Assembly (NCBI RefSeq): GCF_905147045.1
Contig: NC_065918.1
Location: 6,386,001 to 6,450,000, forward strand
DNA: 64,000 bases
Direction: 5' to 3'
From: Nymphalis io
Taxonomy: Eukaryota; Arthropoda; Insecta; Lepidoptera; Nymphalidae
Every line of letters begins with the position of its first letter. Within the stretch, counting starts at the first letter, position 1. The notes under the pieces were generated by a model. That model ran no database searches, was not told the origin of the DNA, and saw only the letters and a program-made list of their open reading frames with translations. The translations under genes were made by a program, and so were the position numbers. Positions 25,701-39,700 of the stretch are shown piece by piece.

Positions 25701-27262
25701 CATGCAGATTCCCTCAAAATGTTTTCCTTCCACCAAGCACTAGATGAATTATAAAAACAAATTAAGCAAATGAAAATTGGTGCCTGCCGGGGGTTTGAAC
25801 AAGTAACCTCAGTTTAAGATTTATGCGTTTGAACCACTAGGCCATTTCATTACATCTTATAAATACTAGCATTATTAAATGCAGATATCATTTAAATAAT
25901 TTTTTTAACTCAATTTTGAATACAATTTAGCTCTCCCAACCTTATATATAACGTGTTTCAAAAACTTTTAATTATTTTACATTTTTGTACATAAAATGAA
26001 TTATGAGTTTTATGTTGTACAAATACCTAGCTTTGTACTGAGTTGTAAAGAAATCCATAGTAAATGTAAATGTTGAAACAAGAAGAAGCCACAAAAACAA
26101 ATTACTTGAAAACTTTTTTTTTCACAACAGGTACATTTTGTTTTTTTTTTTACATATACAAGCTTTTCTCTGCAACTTGACTATACTATTTAAAGCATGT
26201 ACTATATATGCTCTTTTTTTTAAATATTAATATATATAAAAAAGATGTTATAAAAATATAACAATTAAAGTATTTACTTACCCCACACAACAAAATCGAA
26301 TCCAATAAAAATTGGATACTTTTATATTTTTCCATTTTAATTATGGTCACCACACTTACATTACATTTCTTAACTTAATTATAGTCACAAACATCTTATG
26401 ATTAAAAAATTTAAACTAATTACACAATTTTATGCCCTATTAAAAATATCTAAGTGTAAGGAAAATAATATTTTAATTTGAACCTATTCACATGTAGAAA
26501 ATGTGATTTTATTTTAAAAAAATTGAAAGATTTTAGTTTTCAAATAATATTCATTTTAAGCAAATAATGCTGGTATTAGTAGTATGAAGTCATAAACCTT
26601 AAGCAACGAGCAAATCTAACATTTGAGCTCAGCATGAATGTGGTTTTTATTATATAATATTATTTGAAGAAGACTTTGTTAATTCATTTACACATCAGGC
26701 GAAACAATAAACATTATTATATTCTTTTTAGAAAATAACACAATGTCTAACATATAAATATCATCTTGCAAACCAATTAACAGTTTACATTTTAATAAAA
26801 TTAAATTAAGAATGTTGAGGTTGCCCTAACAAATTATTAAAGTTTCATTATAAACTTCCCAATTTATTGTTAAGGTATATTAAATAATCATACCTGCAAA
26901 ATCAGGAACGTCTGGATCTTGGCCCTGACCGAGAAGCTTTTTAACAAGTTCATGGTCTCCTTTGATAGATGCTACATGTAAAGGGGTTTCTCCTCGTTCA
27001 TTCCGTTGTTGCCTGGATTGTTTTCTTTCTTCATCTGGTGTCGGAGCAGCTGAATATAAAAATGGCGGGAAGTTACGTTTGACCTATATAATCTATTTTT
27101 TTTTTGCTTACACTATTATTATTTACCTAGAGCGGCATCCTGGGATGAAATTTGCATCACCAGAGCCAACTGCTGCCGCTCCGACATGGGCGCTAAGACT
27201 TGAATTCGTGGCGCGCCGTCAGGCCCGCGCCCTGAGCCCCGCGACCGCGACGTCGAAGGCAT
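13706..27262 (-). CDS. ANKRD11: Ankyrin-repeat co-regulator, ANKRD11/ANKRD12-type, 15 exons, 821 aa
   Basis: Exons in transcript order: 27127-27262, 26894-27049, 24973-25230, 18901-19083, 18487-18685, 18183-18354, 17742-17961, 17170-17318, 15497-15631, 15322-15382, 14892-15058, 14619-14803, 14372-14480, 14043-14204, 13706-13879. All phases join and the total is 2466 nt. The N-terminus has the [12 protein letters not shown] motif, then ankyrin repeats at about residues 64-93, 97-126 and 130-159 ([28 protein letters not shown]). A low-complexity Ser/Gly/Lys middle carries basic nuclear-signal-like stretches ([15 protein letters not shown]). The last 265 residues match the family's C-terminal block: [78 protein letters not shown]. 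Vertebrate members are nuclear proteins that bind nuclear-receptor coactivators and histone-modifying enzymes; they exceed 2000 aa, so this form has a much shorter middle. Only one such gene is seen here, so 11 versus 12 cannot be decided. Confidence 0.95.
21855..22095 (-). repeat. GC-rich interspersed repeat fragment with terminal hairpin
   Basis: An abrupt GC-rich block in AT-rich intron. It contains ACCCCACGGGAACAGGGGGG, CTCGCCGGTGTCCTAGGAGC and GGAATACCCACTAAAAAACC, and ends in a strong inverted repeat (22029-22076). The text resembles a retroelement-derived repeat common in Lepidoptera, by recall. Strand is a guess. No open frame of note. Confidence 0.55.
22723..22959 (+). pseudogene. 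Helitron helicase C-terminal fragment, decayed
   Basis: This frame reads [18 protein letters not shown], then [26 protein letters not shown], an in-frame TAA at 22897-22899, and then [16 protein letters not shown] before a second stop. It is the C-terminal end of the PIF1-like helicase domain of a Helitron: the TINKAQ-QT and [12 protein letters not shown] motifs are diagnostic. There is no Rep domain or upstream helicase core, so this is a truncated dead remnant. It sits in intron 3 of the ANKRD11/12 gene on the opposite strand. Confidence 0.85.
23873..24285 (+). mobile_element. Helitron-like non-autonomous remnant
   Basis: It starts with ACTAATTATAAATGCGAAAG plus a CTGTCTGTG-rich lead, then GAAGCAAGCTTGAACTCAA. 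It ends with GCGGGTGAAACTGCGAAGCG, like the common lepidopteran Helitron derivatives whose ends read 'gcgggcgaaaccgcggg'. It lies 0.9 kb from the helicase fragment and may belong to the same family. Confidence 0.55.
25598..25856 (-). mobile_element. tRNA-derived SINE (Metulj-like), copy 3, divergent, in ANKRD11/12 intron 2
   Basis: Reverse orientation. The tail text GCCTGTGAATGTGCCACTGC comes first, then TAAGGCCTCC, GGTTTGGAGCTCA and AATTATAAA. The tRNA-like head comes last, with a degenerate B box (GGGGTTTGAAC) and AACCACTAGGCCATTTC. It is the most diverged copy in the window, so probably the oldest. It reads in the same sense as the host gene. Confidence 0.75.
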
Positions 27263-27282
27263 GCTTCGAGCATAACCACGCT

Positions 27283-27620
27283 TCTACACATATAATAAAC
27301 CATTGCAGTGTAAAATTAAAAGTACTTTAAAAGTCTGGACTATTAACGCGCCAACAACTAAAACACAATGCAAGGTGATTGTTTTTACATTACCTACCTT
27401 TCTTTTTACCCCAACCAGAATTACGCTTTATTAATACAATTTTTTAAAAATTGCGACACTAATTTAAAAAAAAACAAAACCAAAATTAAACATCTTCAGA
27501 TTTACTTTAATGTTTCAATCAGACATCGCGACGGACGACCATAGATAATACAGGCTTAAGACTAAGCGAGTAAGAGACAAGAGCAAGAGCCACAAACACA
27601 AAACTCGACGTTTTGGATTG
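27283..27620 (-). promoter_or_regulatory. Candidate 5' UTR intron, first exon and promoter of the ANKRD11/12 gene
   Basis: Upstream of the ATG at 27262 the minus strand offers an AG acceptor (exon edge 27283). Further up is a clean GTAGGT donor (exon edge 27408), so a non-coding first exon probably ends at 27408. The frame upstream of that donor has stops and no ATG, which supports MPSTSRSR... as the true start. The transcription start itself is not identified. Confidence 0.35.
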
Positions 27621-27883
27621 AAATCGTGTCTCAGTTTATTTCTATTTTATAAGCTAGTGATACCAGGCCAATAAATATAGGCACACTTTAAGAAAGATTT
27701 TATCGTCTCTTAAAGTAACATACTTTTAACACTACTTATTTAAAAAAAATGGATAAGTAATAGGTATATAAATTATAAATGTTCTACAAGTCTATGTACA
27801 ACTCTGTATATAGGTCTATATAGATTCTACAAATGCTATGTATAGATTTATAACAGTGAAAGAAATCTTATATAAATAATAAT

Positions 27884-28160
27884 AATAATAATATCTTGGG
27901 ACAATATTCACACACGGCCATCTGATCCCAAATTAAGCTTGTACAGAGCTTGTGCTATGGAAACTAGACAACTGATATACTACATATACTACTTTTCTTT
28001 TTGTAAATACATACTTATATAGATAATTACACCCACAGGACCCGCGACACTCAGGACAAACAGACATGTTCATGCACACAAATGTCTGTCCTGGGTGGGA
28101 ATCGAACCCACAACCTTCGGCGTGAAAGGCAGGTATCTTACCAACCACGCAAACCGGCTC
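27884..28160 (-). mobile_element. tRNA-derived SINE with tRNA-Glu-like head
   Basis: On the minus strand the head reads GCCGGTTTGCGTGGTTGGTA (A-box region), then CCTTTCACG with a TTC anticodon position, then GTGGGTTCGATTCCCACCC (B box and T arm). A non-tRNA body runs to about 27900 and a (TTA)n tail lies at 27876-27892. The acceptor stem does not close as a normal tRNA, so this is a SINE and not a tRNA gene. Its head differs from the Metulj-like copies. Confidence 0.75.
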
Positions 28161-30236
28161 AATAAAACAGGTTAACTGTGTATATAAAGATATTGTTTTT
28201 AATTATGCATGTAATATGGTAAGTTATTGTGGTATTTTTGTTAAAGTATTCATAAAATTCAATGTACAATATTTAAAATAGGTGTATATTTTCAGTCTGT
28301 TCGGTAGAATTTTAATGTTTTGATCGTTTCGCGAAAACGTTTAATTTATTATTTAGAAAAACTATATACTACTTAAATGGTAACTGCGTAAAATGTTTTC
28401 AGATTATAAACAGTTTTTTATTGTATTGCTGTGTTTTGTTATTAACATAAATTTCAATAAAAATAACATTATATCAAGATGTATGTTTGAACTTTAGTAC
28501 TTAGAATTTCAATTGTCGTCTTTGTTGCTGTATTTTGCATTTTATTAATACTTTAAACTAACATATTCAGACTATTTGAACATGTCCTCTAAGCACCATT
28601 AAATACCGTATTAATACAATAATAGGGTGTCAGGTATGATACAAAATTTTGTTACATGTTAAATAATTTAATATAGGCATATAAAACTAAAATATCGTCG
28701 TCGATCCGTCTCACTTTTGTAAAATAATCCTAAGATATATTTTTAAACACGACAATTTAGTATCTGCTTCTAGCGTAATCAGAAAGAACATTAATCACAA
28801 GGTCCTTGTCGCTTGTCAATAATATTCATAAAGTGAGCTCCAAATCTTGGGAATTGCAATGTAGTCCTTGCAAATATGCATATTCAGTATTTTTTACATG
28901 TTACTCGATTATTAATAGACATGAGTTACTGGCCTATTATGGTCGTGTTTTGCTGAAAGACAAGGATTTTCCTAATCAATTAGTGAAACTGTACAAACAA
29001 TTTTGCAAAATTTTACAATTAATGTATAAATAGTAATAAAATAAAAATAGTGTGTGGCGCTAAAGTAGATTACTATTATATCACATTATTCATGAATTTA
29101 CAATACCCTACCCTAGCTTTACCTATATATGCGTACCGAAAACATTTTAGTGAAATTGATTTTGATTGAAATTATATTCTATATTTATTTACTAATTCCT
29201 AGCGATTGCGTGCTGTGAGGGCCTCACGTGTCTTGTTTCAGGCGGCCCTGAAGAAGATGACAGGCGGAATAGCCTCGCGCTGATATTCGCACTAGCAAGG
29301 AGTGTGGTGTGGCGAAAACACTCTTGCTACCTGAGTGCCACAACTCCGTTGAGCCACGAGTGAAACTGGCACTGGAGAGACTGTTATTTATGTAAGCGAT
29401 TCCATAGTTAATCCGATCTGTGTCAAGAGATTTTACTGGATAATATTGACATGACCGGGTTGTCTGAGGGAGAACCTGGTCAAGGTTATCTTCGGGAAAG
29501 TCACGTATCAGGTATTAGTATTAGGTCTCTGATCTGATATTTCTCCGACCAGACCATGTCGGATTTAATTGAATCGCATCGGATTGTGAGTGTACGTGTG
29601 ATTCTGCACATACACTTATTGCCTTATACACAGTTACCTATTTCTTGAAATTAGCGGTTATGACCTAATTTGGCTTACCATGTTATTATTAATATATTAT
29701 GAGCTAAAAATGTAAACTGAATTGTTTATGAAATTTAATTACGTATTGTCCTGAAAAGATAGCATCAAAAGTGAGATTGCTAAACAAGAAAATGATAACA
29801 TCCTGTAAAAATAAAATCCTTTCTCCTATAATAATAAATCCTATAAACGCTGCGTATTACAAAAAATATAAAGTTTATTTTTAAAAGGAAATTATATTAC
29901 GTAGAATGCTTATGAGTCTTTAGACTTTTTTTGAGTGTCATTAAATTACTTGCAGACTTGTTTATGTTAGAATATTAACAAAAAAAAGTAGTATAAAAAT
30001 ACTTGCAAACCTTTTTTTCTATGAAACCGCCGTGCCTTTGTAGTTTGTAATAGTTTTACATTAATAACAGAATTCAGATATATTCATAGTCAACATTATT
30101 AAATGTCAAAACTCTTCAATCAACATATAGAATTGAGATTTGAGAAGTGTCAACATTTTCAACTTTCAAGTATAATTTTAATGTCTATTACTAAAAATTT
30201 ACTTTTAATGTATAATAATTATTAAATAACACTAAA

Positions 30237-32971
<2,735 letters not shown>

Positions 32972-34281
32972 TTGTAACATGGTCACTGTTATTAAAAATA
33001 ACTGCAGATGCGACTTGGTTTCATTGCTCATATTTCATGCTAGTGATATTAATGATTTAGTTTCTTTTGTATAACAATTTTAATTTCGGTTTGATGTTTT
33101 TATTTATGATAGTTCATTAAAGTTATTCAGCAGGCTCATAACATAATGTAATCATCATTATTTTCATAAGTTTATCAACAATCATTATTTTATTATATAT
33201 GTATCAACATGTAAAAAAACCGCGAATTTTCAATATGTAGTGTGACTATTAATTAAGCCTTAAGTAATCTGCACTGTAAAGTTTTAGAAAAATGATTCAA
33301 TTATTAATTAGAAAACTATGTTGATTTCTTTAGCGGATTCGTGTTTAAATAACCTATGACTTTTTTTTAACATAGCCTATAAAAATTGGCTTAGTATCTT
33401 GCTTTAGCCAAGTATGTAAAAGAAATTATAGAAACAATAGTAAATTTTTATTTGTTATTCAATAACGGTTTTATTCATAAAGGTTGTTTAGTCGCGGTGT
33501 TTAGTTAAACACTGATTTCCTGTGTATGACATTCGATAGAAGAAGACGCAGCATTTTTTAACAATAATTATATATCCTAATAACTAAACAACATTTAAAG
33601 AAAAAGCCGTTTGTTGTTGTTGTAATAAATGACAAATTAATTTTTAATATATTTTATCTTAATAAAAATCCTGTAAGTACCATTTGTGCGCAATATATGC
33701 TTTACAAGCATAACGTACTCCATAATCATTATTGAGGACATAATGCTATTATAAAGGTGTAACTTTGATTGATTGCAATTGTTGGCTATTATTATTTTTA
33801 TTAAATGAATTAAAATCGCTTTTTCAGACAGGCATTTTCTGTTATGTCTACCCTTTTGTTTTGGCCAAAACTAAATATGTACAAACTTTGTTTTGCCTGC
33901 GACTTTGTTCTTTATTGGAATTAAGTTTTAAAAAATAAGGATAATGTGAATGTATTGATTGTCGATTTGCGAATTCTTATAGGTTTCTAAATGATGTACG
34001 ATTTTTAAATGCAGTTTAAGCAATGTAGTATACATTAATAGTAGTATAGTTAAAGACGGTTAATATATTCAAACATGTAATATTTTTTATATTTACTACA
34101 TTTAATTTATTTTTGCTCTTTGTTTATCGAAAAATATAAATATCAAGTGATTGTTGATAAATTTTTGTTCTTTATTTATATACTGGATGTTGTATTAACC
34201 CTCGCTAGTGCGTATTTATATTTGCGGTAGTAAACTGCCATTAGAATAGACTATGTATTGTAGGTATATGATTAATTCAAT

Positions 34282-34287
34282 AATAAA
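34282..34287 (+). terminator. Candidate distal poly(A) signal of PTGES2
   Basis: AATAAA on the plus strand followed by a T/G-rich stretch (ATTCTTGTAG). Nearer non-canonical sites are possible. Confidence 0.35.
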
Positions 34288-34307
34288 ACATTCTTGTAGA
34301 TAAATCT

Positions 34308-34313
34308 TTTATT
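34308..34313 (-). terminator. Candidate poly(A) signal of the CUB-domain gene
   Basis: AATAAA on the minus strand about 180 nt beyond the TAA stop of the CUB-domain gene. Confidence 0.4.
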
Positions 34314-34489
34314 CTAAATTGAAACGACTTAGTTACATTAAAAATGGTCAAAAAGAAAACGACAATGAACCTCTTAGACATGTAGTTAACATTGATGTCA
34401 TCTTTTCGAATCGTATTTTACTTTTGACATTTCAAACACTAGTCTAAATCTAAACCATACTATATTTACGTACCATACTGTATGTACGT

Positions 34490-36698
34490 TTAACAAGCGA
34501 TTTGGGTATAGGCAAGAGAGAATCCTCTGTTGGCAATATCCGGTGGCGTAGCGGCGGTAGCACCTTCGTTAGCGTCCGTCACCACGTATAGCACGAACGG
34601 CTTGGCCCCAGCTGCAAACATGCAAGTGAAATGTGCCCTTTTAAATATATTTGTCTTGTTCAAGTTTAAAGTAATTAAGCTCATCAAGGGATTCCTTATC
34701 TTTGATTTTCAACAAGATAACTTGTGTTGAAATTTCAACTGTGAAAACATATGTCATACATAGATATATATTACGCATTTTCTAGAAACAGACATTTTTT
34801 TACGGTAAATTCTTCATGTTCGACAAACGAACCCGAGATCATATGGTATAATTTATTTTCGGGCCAATTAATTGCGATTATTATAACATAAAGTATAGAC
34901 TTCGCAACATGATTTCCAATTATAGGTTTATAAATTTACTAGCAAAATATTAAGAATTTGAGCTTAATTTGTCGCTTACATTGTACAGGTACGAAGCCTA
35001 ATCCGCAAAATCGATCAGTCCCCGCGGCTACGTTGGTGTTCACAATTATAGGGTTTGGTATGACAACGAAGTCGGTGGTGCACGCTGCTCCGCTCACCGC
35101 TCCTACAGCAGTACCCAAGACGGTGTTGTCAGCCCCCTCCACGTCACCAGTGACGGTGAAAGAAAACACGTCGTTTGCAGTCTAATAAACAATATGAATA
35201 TAATTTTATCTTACACTATTTTTTTTTTCGGTTTAACTGATTCTTTTGTAATAGACAACAATGTCCTAGATCATTTTATGTAAAATTTTCTTACGTGAAT
35301 GGAAATGATCTTTCCATTGAATTTAAGATGTAGTCAAAATGAAATAGTTAACTAAAAAATACAATATTTTGTTCTGTAATGCCTGTTCGACTTAGACAAT
35401 ACCTGTGCATATTGTATCGCACAGTATCCCGCTTCCATTCTTATACATATTCCATAGTTCAAGTTGGCCAGCTGCCTCGTTCCCGTCACCAAAGATCCAC
35501 TAAGGGCCGTGTTTGCGGCCGTTCCATAATTGAAACTTCTAATTGTTCCCGTTATTCCCGTGTAATATTGTAAACAGCCGTTAGGAGCTAAAACAGTTCA
35601 ATAGGGCATTCACTAATGTTAATAAGATATAATTGTAACAAGATTAAACTTTCACTATCGTATAAAATAACACATTTTATCCGAACGTATGGATTAAATT
35701 ATTAGTTCGTTCTGAATATACGAATATTTACCTAAGCCCGGACAATCACATCCGAGTTGAGTCAACCTAATGTTCCACCGTCTCGTGAATGTTGTGGCAA
35801 GAGTAGCTGTGACGGAGATCGTAATGGCTGCGTTACCATTAAAGTCTACGAACAGTGTTTGTCCTGTATTGTCTCCGCAGAGAATGGGAACAATGGTGTT
35901 TCCTCCTGTGATCGTAAGAGCGTCGGTTGCACACACACCGTCACCGTTCGGTTGAGCGAGTACCATATCTAGAAGGTCTATACGGAGCTGAAATTAACAA
36001 GATTTATTTGTGAGTCGTCATATAACATAAAGATTTTTGTTAAAATATCTTAGGGAGCTTATCGCTATACTATCGCCTTTTTTACCTGACATATGTTGTT
36101 ATTGCAACGATTTACAATTATCGAACATGCCTGTCCACCTGCGTAAGCTGCTGGATATCCTGGACTGGTGAAGTAGGTGTTGTTCACGTTTGTTGCAGAA
36201 CCGCACGCTCGTGAAACTGAAATTAAACTAGATATGTTTATCTCTGCACTTCTATGATAGTTTCATACAAATATACAGCAATAAAACCAACCGATACAGC
36301 ATCTGCCTCTTCTGGCAGCGCAACTTCCAGTAATTGTTCCATTTAGATTATTGCACTCCCGTCGAGCCAGGCACGTGCCATTCATCGTGTTCGTACTAGC
36401 ACAATCCACATTCGCAAATCTAACTATGCTGACGAAAGGAAACACTGAAAGAAAAATAAATTAAAGACATCCCTATATTTCGTTTTTCGAAATATAACAG
36501 ACAAAAGTAGTATCTAAACAAATATATTAAATAAAATATGAAAGCTAATTACTAACAAATTTTTCCTTGTCTTTCCTCATTATTATCGTTGTCATCAACA
36601 TCGTACGGGTCATCATTGAAATTGTCTTCGTACACCGTAAAAGAAGCAACTGCCACTAAAAAAGTCGCTATAAAAATCCAAAAAAGTTTTTTAGTCAT
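34490..36698 (-). CDS. Secreted CUB-domain protein, 7 exons, 396 aa
   Basis: Exons in transcript order: 36557-36698, 36292-36444, 36086-36216, 35732-35987, 35403-35587, 34980-35181, 34490-34611. The total is 1191 nt and all phases join. Layout: signal peptide (MTKKLFWIFIATFLVAVAS), an acidic Asp/Asn-rich linker (residues 24-43), then a small Cys-knot-like module with CASTNTMNGTC, RREC, GSC and CC, as seen before insect CUB domains. A CUB domain follows (about 99-228: RACGSATN, FTSPGYPAAYAGGQAC, CQLRIDLLDM). A second CUB-like half holds paired cysteines (NYGICIRMEAGYCAIQYA, DRFCGLGF) and ends ANRGFSLAYTQIAC. The protein should be extracellular. No protease or other enzyme domain is seen. Similar orphan CUB proteins are widespread in insects, with no function known to me. 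A TATA box lies at 36741-36746. Confidence 0.9.
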
Positions 36699-36740
36699 TT
36701 TGTTTTTCTGCCACTTAAACTTTTCTTTCGTTACAGAATC

Positions 36741-36746
36741 TTTATA
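36741..36746 (-). promoter_or_regulatory. TATA box of the CUB-domain gene
   Basis: The minus strand reads GATATAAAG, 43-48 nt upstream of the ATG at 36698. A start site about 30 nt downstream of the TATA would leave a very short leader, as often seen in strongly expressed, tissue-restricted secreted proteins. Confidence 0.6.
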
Positions 36747-39700
36747 TCACATTTGTTTCAATATTATTTACTTAACACGTATCAAAATGTGTCATTGTAT
36801 AACTGTTTAAAGTTTGAAAAGTTTACTACTACAATGTCGATCATAAAATGAGAATAGTCGTGTCAATCATGAAACTTATATAAAGTGGGTGATAACGGTT
36901 AGTTTATTTGAGGAAACTGTTAGGGATGTTACCGTTCATCAATTAGCGCTTGCGGGTGACACAGTACTATTTCTCTATTGTAACCTACAGTATTAAGGCA
37001 AAGACAACTCGTCTAATATGTACTCTCACAACTCCAGTATTTTCACCACCACAGGTAGGTAGCTACTGAAATAACGAAAATGAGATTGATCATTGGATGA
37101 GACTAATAATATAAATGCTAATAATAATATTTTGTAAGATCAAAATTATATATTCAGTTTTTCGTGATGATATCAGTCTTATCAATATAATAAAAAAGTT
37201 AACTTGCATCTATAATTCGAAATCTGAAACCGGAAATGAATATACCTAATTATAAATAATATGATTAACAATGAAAACAATACTATGTGACATAATCTGA
37301 CTGGTATACGAAGAGAGAGTACGTCGCCACAGGTCACTGTCTAGTTGTTAAACTATAAAAAGGTCAAATGTAAATAGAATTCGAATGATCGACGAATTTA
37401 AATATGTTGCTACAGAATAAAATAACTGTCAACTTTAGAATGAATTCATCTTTTTATTCTATTGACCCATTTGTTACAAATTGTCAGTATTATAAATTTA
37501 GGCAGCTTTAGAAATCTAAGTTTAGCATCTATAAACGTATAAAATTTTGTCACTGTGAGTAGGTCTCCAAATATAATAAAATATTGTTTGTCAATTAGTG
37601 TCGAATATGAATTTTAATTTAAAATAATTCTAAATTATCGACGAAAATGTATAACAAAACTTGTCGTTTTCTTGCATTATGCAACTGCTTTGTATGTTTA
37701 TCTGAATATTTTAAAGCTCCTGCACAAATTACAATTACATAAAAAAAGGAAGAAGTATTTCTGTTGGCTGGCTTGTTGGTTACCCACAAGCAAAAAAAAG
37801 CATTTAACCATCATTAATAAAGCCTAATCTAAATAGATTAAAAGAAATTCAACTAACAGCCACAATGCGTACATAAGCCTAGTCATTGATTAAAAAATAT
37901 GATAAAAACATATGTTCGTAGTAACGAGCTATAAAACAATCGTAAGCTTCGTTACGAAGCGGCTATTTGTTCCATTATAAGTTTATATAATCTTTGTTAT
38001 ATGCATTCCCATAGGAGGCAATTTTGTTATGACATATTTTTTCGAAAATTAAATACTTCAGCTACATATAGTAAATAAATATATTTTTACATAATTTAAG
38101 TGTTATTTGTTGTGTGATATTTTTTGTAAATAAGTAAAAACTGTAAGTTCGTTCTGTTAGGAGAAGGATTACGTTTGTCTTTTTTTTTTTAAATGCAAAA
38201 TACACCTACCGATATATTGTCAAAACTAACAAAAACCTTGCACTAACTTAATATAACTTTCGAATTTAAGGAGTTAATGAACCTAGAACAACGTTAAATA
38301 CGTTGTTTTCATCATTACAGATATTTTTTTTAAAAAAGCAGACCGTGTTATTTTTAGGCTTATATCGGAGGAAATTGATTAAAGGATTAAAGGAATTCTT
38401 AATCAATAATCATTTTTTAAGGCTTTTAGAATATTATCTGAATTATATAATTACGTTTATTTTTAAAAATAATAAATGTGGTAGTAAAAGAAAAACAGTT
38501 TCAAAGTGACTATATTTAATTTGTTTGAAGTGTGAATATTGTAGCAAAATATTTTACAAAATTGTATTTAATAGAAATGAACAAAAAAGAGTTTAGTAAT
38601 TTGGATTTTACGTTAATGTTGTGCATTTGTACCATTATCGACAAATACGATATTTTTCATATAAATTAGTAAGAAATATTATTCATAATGAGCAACCATT
38701 TCTACCAAGTACTTTAATAGATTGAAAACGTCAATTATTACGCAATTTTAGATCAAAGCCTAGAATGTCCTATAAAGAAAAAATAATAACAAAAAAAAGT
38801 CCAAATAACGAAAGCGTAATATTATTATTATTAATCGTGTATTTACAAAATAATGGTACAAAAAACAACTCAAAGAATCATACATCTGTATGGCACAGTG
38901 ACTTACAATATTTGAAATAAAACTACTTAAATATTAATTATACTTTTCTAGTTCCACAGTTGCTTTTAAAAACTTTACAACAGAATATTGTAATATGTGA
39001 TAGTGAAGTTATTACAGTATTTATATTACGTTTACGATCTACTTTCTACCAATAGTTGAGACAAAAACTGGATCGGCATAATACTTTATCTGGATTAAAA
39101 CGTTTATAAAGTAATGACATGTTTGATTGCTGTCACATACTGTGTAGTGTGGTGTACAATATACAATTAGATAAGTTAGTAAATCACACGTCTGGCAACA
39201 TTTATGTTACAACAAATTTCTCTTGGCATACCTTTACCTTTAACCGTAATTCACGTATTGCATATCTAACGAAAACTGTGTAATTATAGTAAATATTCAT
39301 ACATAAAAGAAATCAAAAGCATGTCATTGGTAATAAATTATTTCGTGACTTAGTCAACAAATTATTTTACAACTAAACATCTTAAAAGTAAAATGATCGA
39401 AAAATTTATCAAACTATTGTTTAATCTTGTAAGGAATAAAGATATATAAATAAGTATAAATACGTATATCGAGGAATTAGTAAGTATAGAATAACAGTGA
39501 GGTACAATATTTTCTCTACGCAGAAATTTAAGCTTACAACTATTATTTATAAAGTTATCATAAATATGATCCTAACTTATGGCATCTCCTGATATTTATG
39601 GCAAAACTTAATAAGAATCTACTTGCTTTAGATAAGTTTTATAAATCTCTATTTAAAATAACAGGATAAAGACAATGACTGATATTCGGCTTTTTCGCAG

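Larger units (their letters stand above)
27263..30236. other. Divergent intergenic region between ANKRD11/12 and PTGES2
   Basis: It contains the presumed ANKRD11/12 leader, a tRNA-Glu-like SINE (27884-28160) and an unidentified moderately GC-rich block at about 29200-29600 with no long open frame. The rest is AT-rich. No further exon is supported. Confidence 0.45.
32972..34489. other. Convergent 3' region of PTGES2 and the CUB-domain gene
   Basis: AT-rich with no coding signal. The only clear poly(A) hexamers near the middle are AATAAA on plus at 34282-34287 and on minus at 34308-34313. If both are used, the PTGES2 3' UTR is about 1.3 kb and the two transcripts nearly meet or overlap. Confidence 0.45.

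Noticed and set aside
27933..28148. Minus-strand frame of 71 codons, and a tRNA-like B box suggesting a tRNA gene.
   Set aside because: The frame is translated SINE sequence. The tRNA-like head cannot close an acceptor stem, so no functional tRNA is called.
34530..35972. Several plus-strand frames of 60-75 codons, some Cys-rich.
   Set aside because: They are antisense to exons of the CUB-domain gene, which has a full spliced model.
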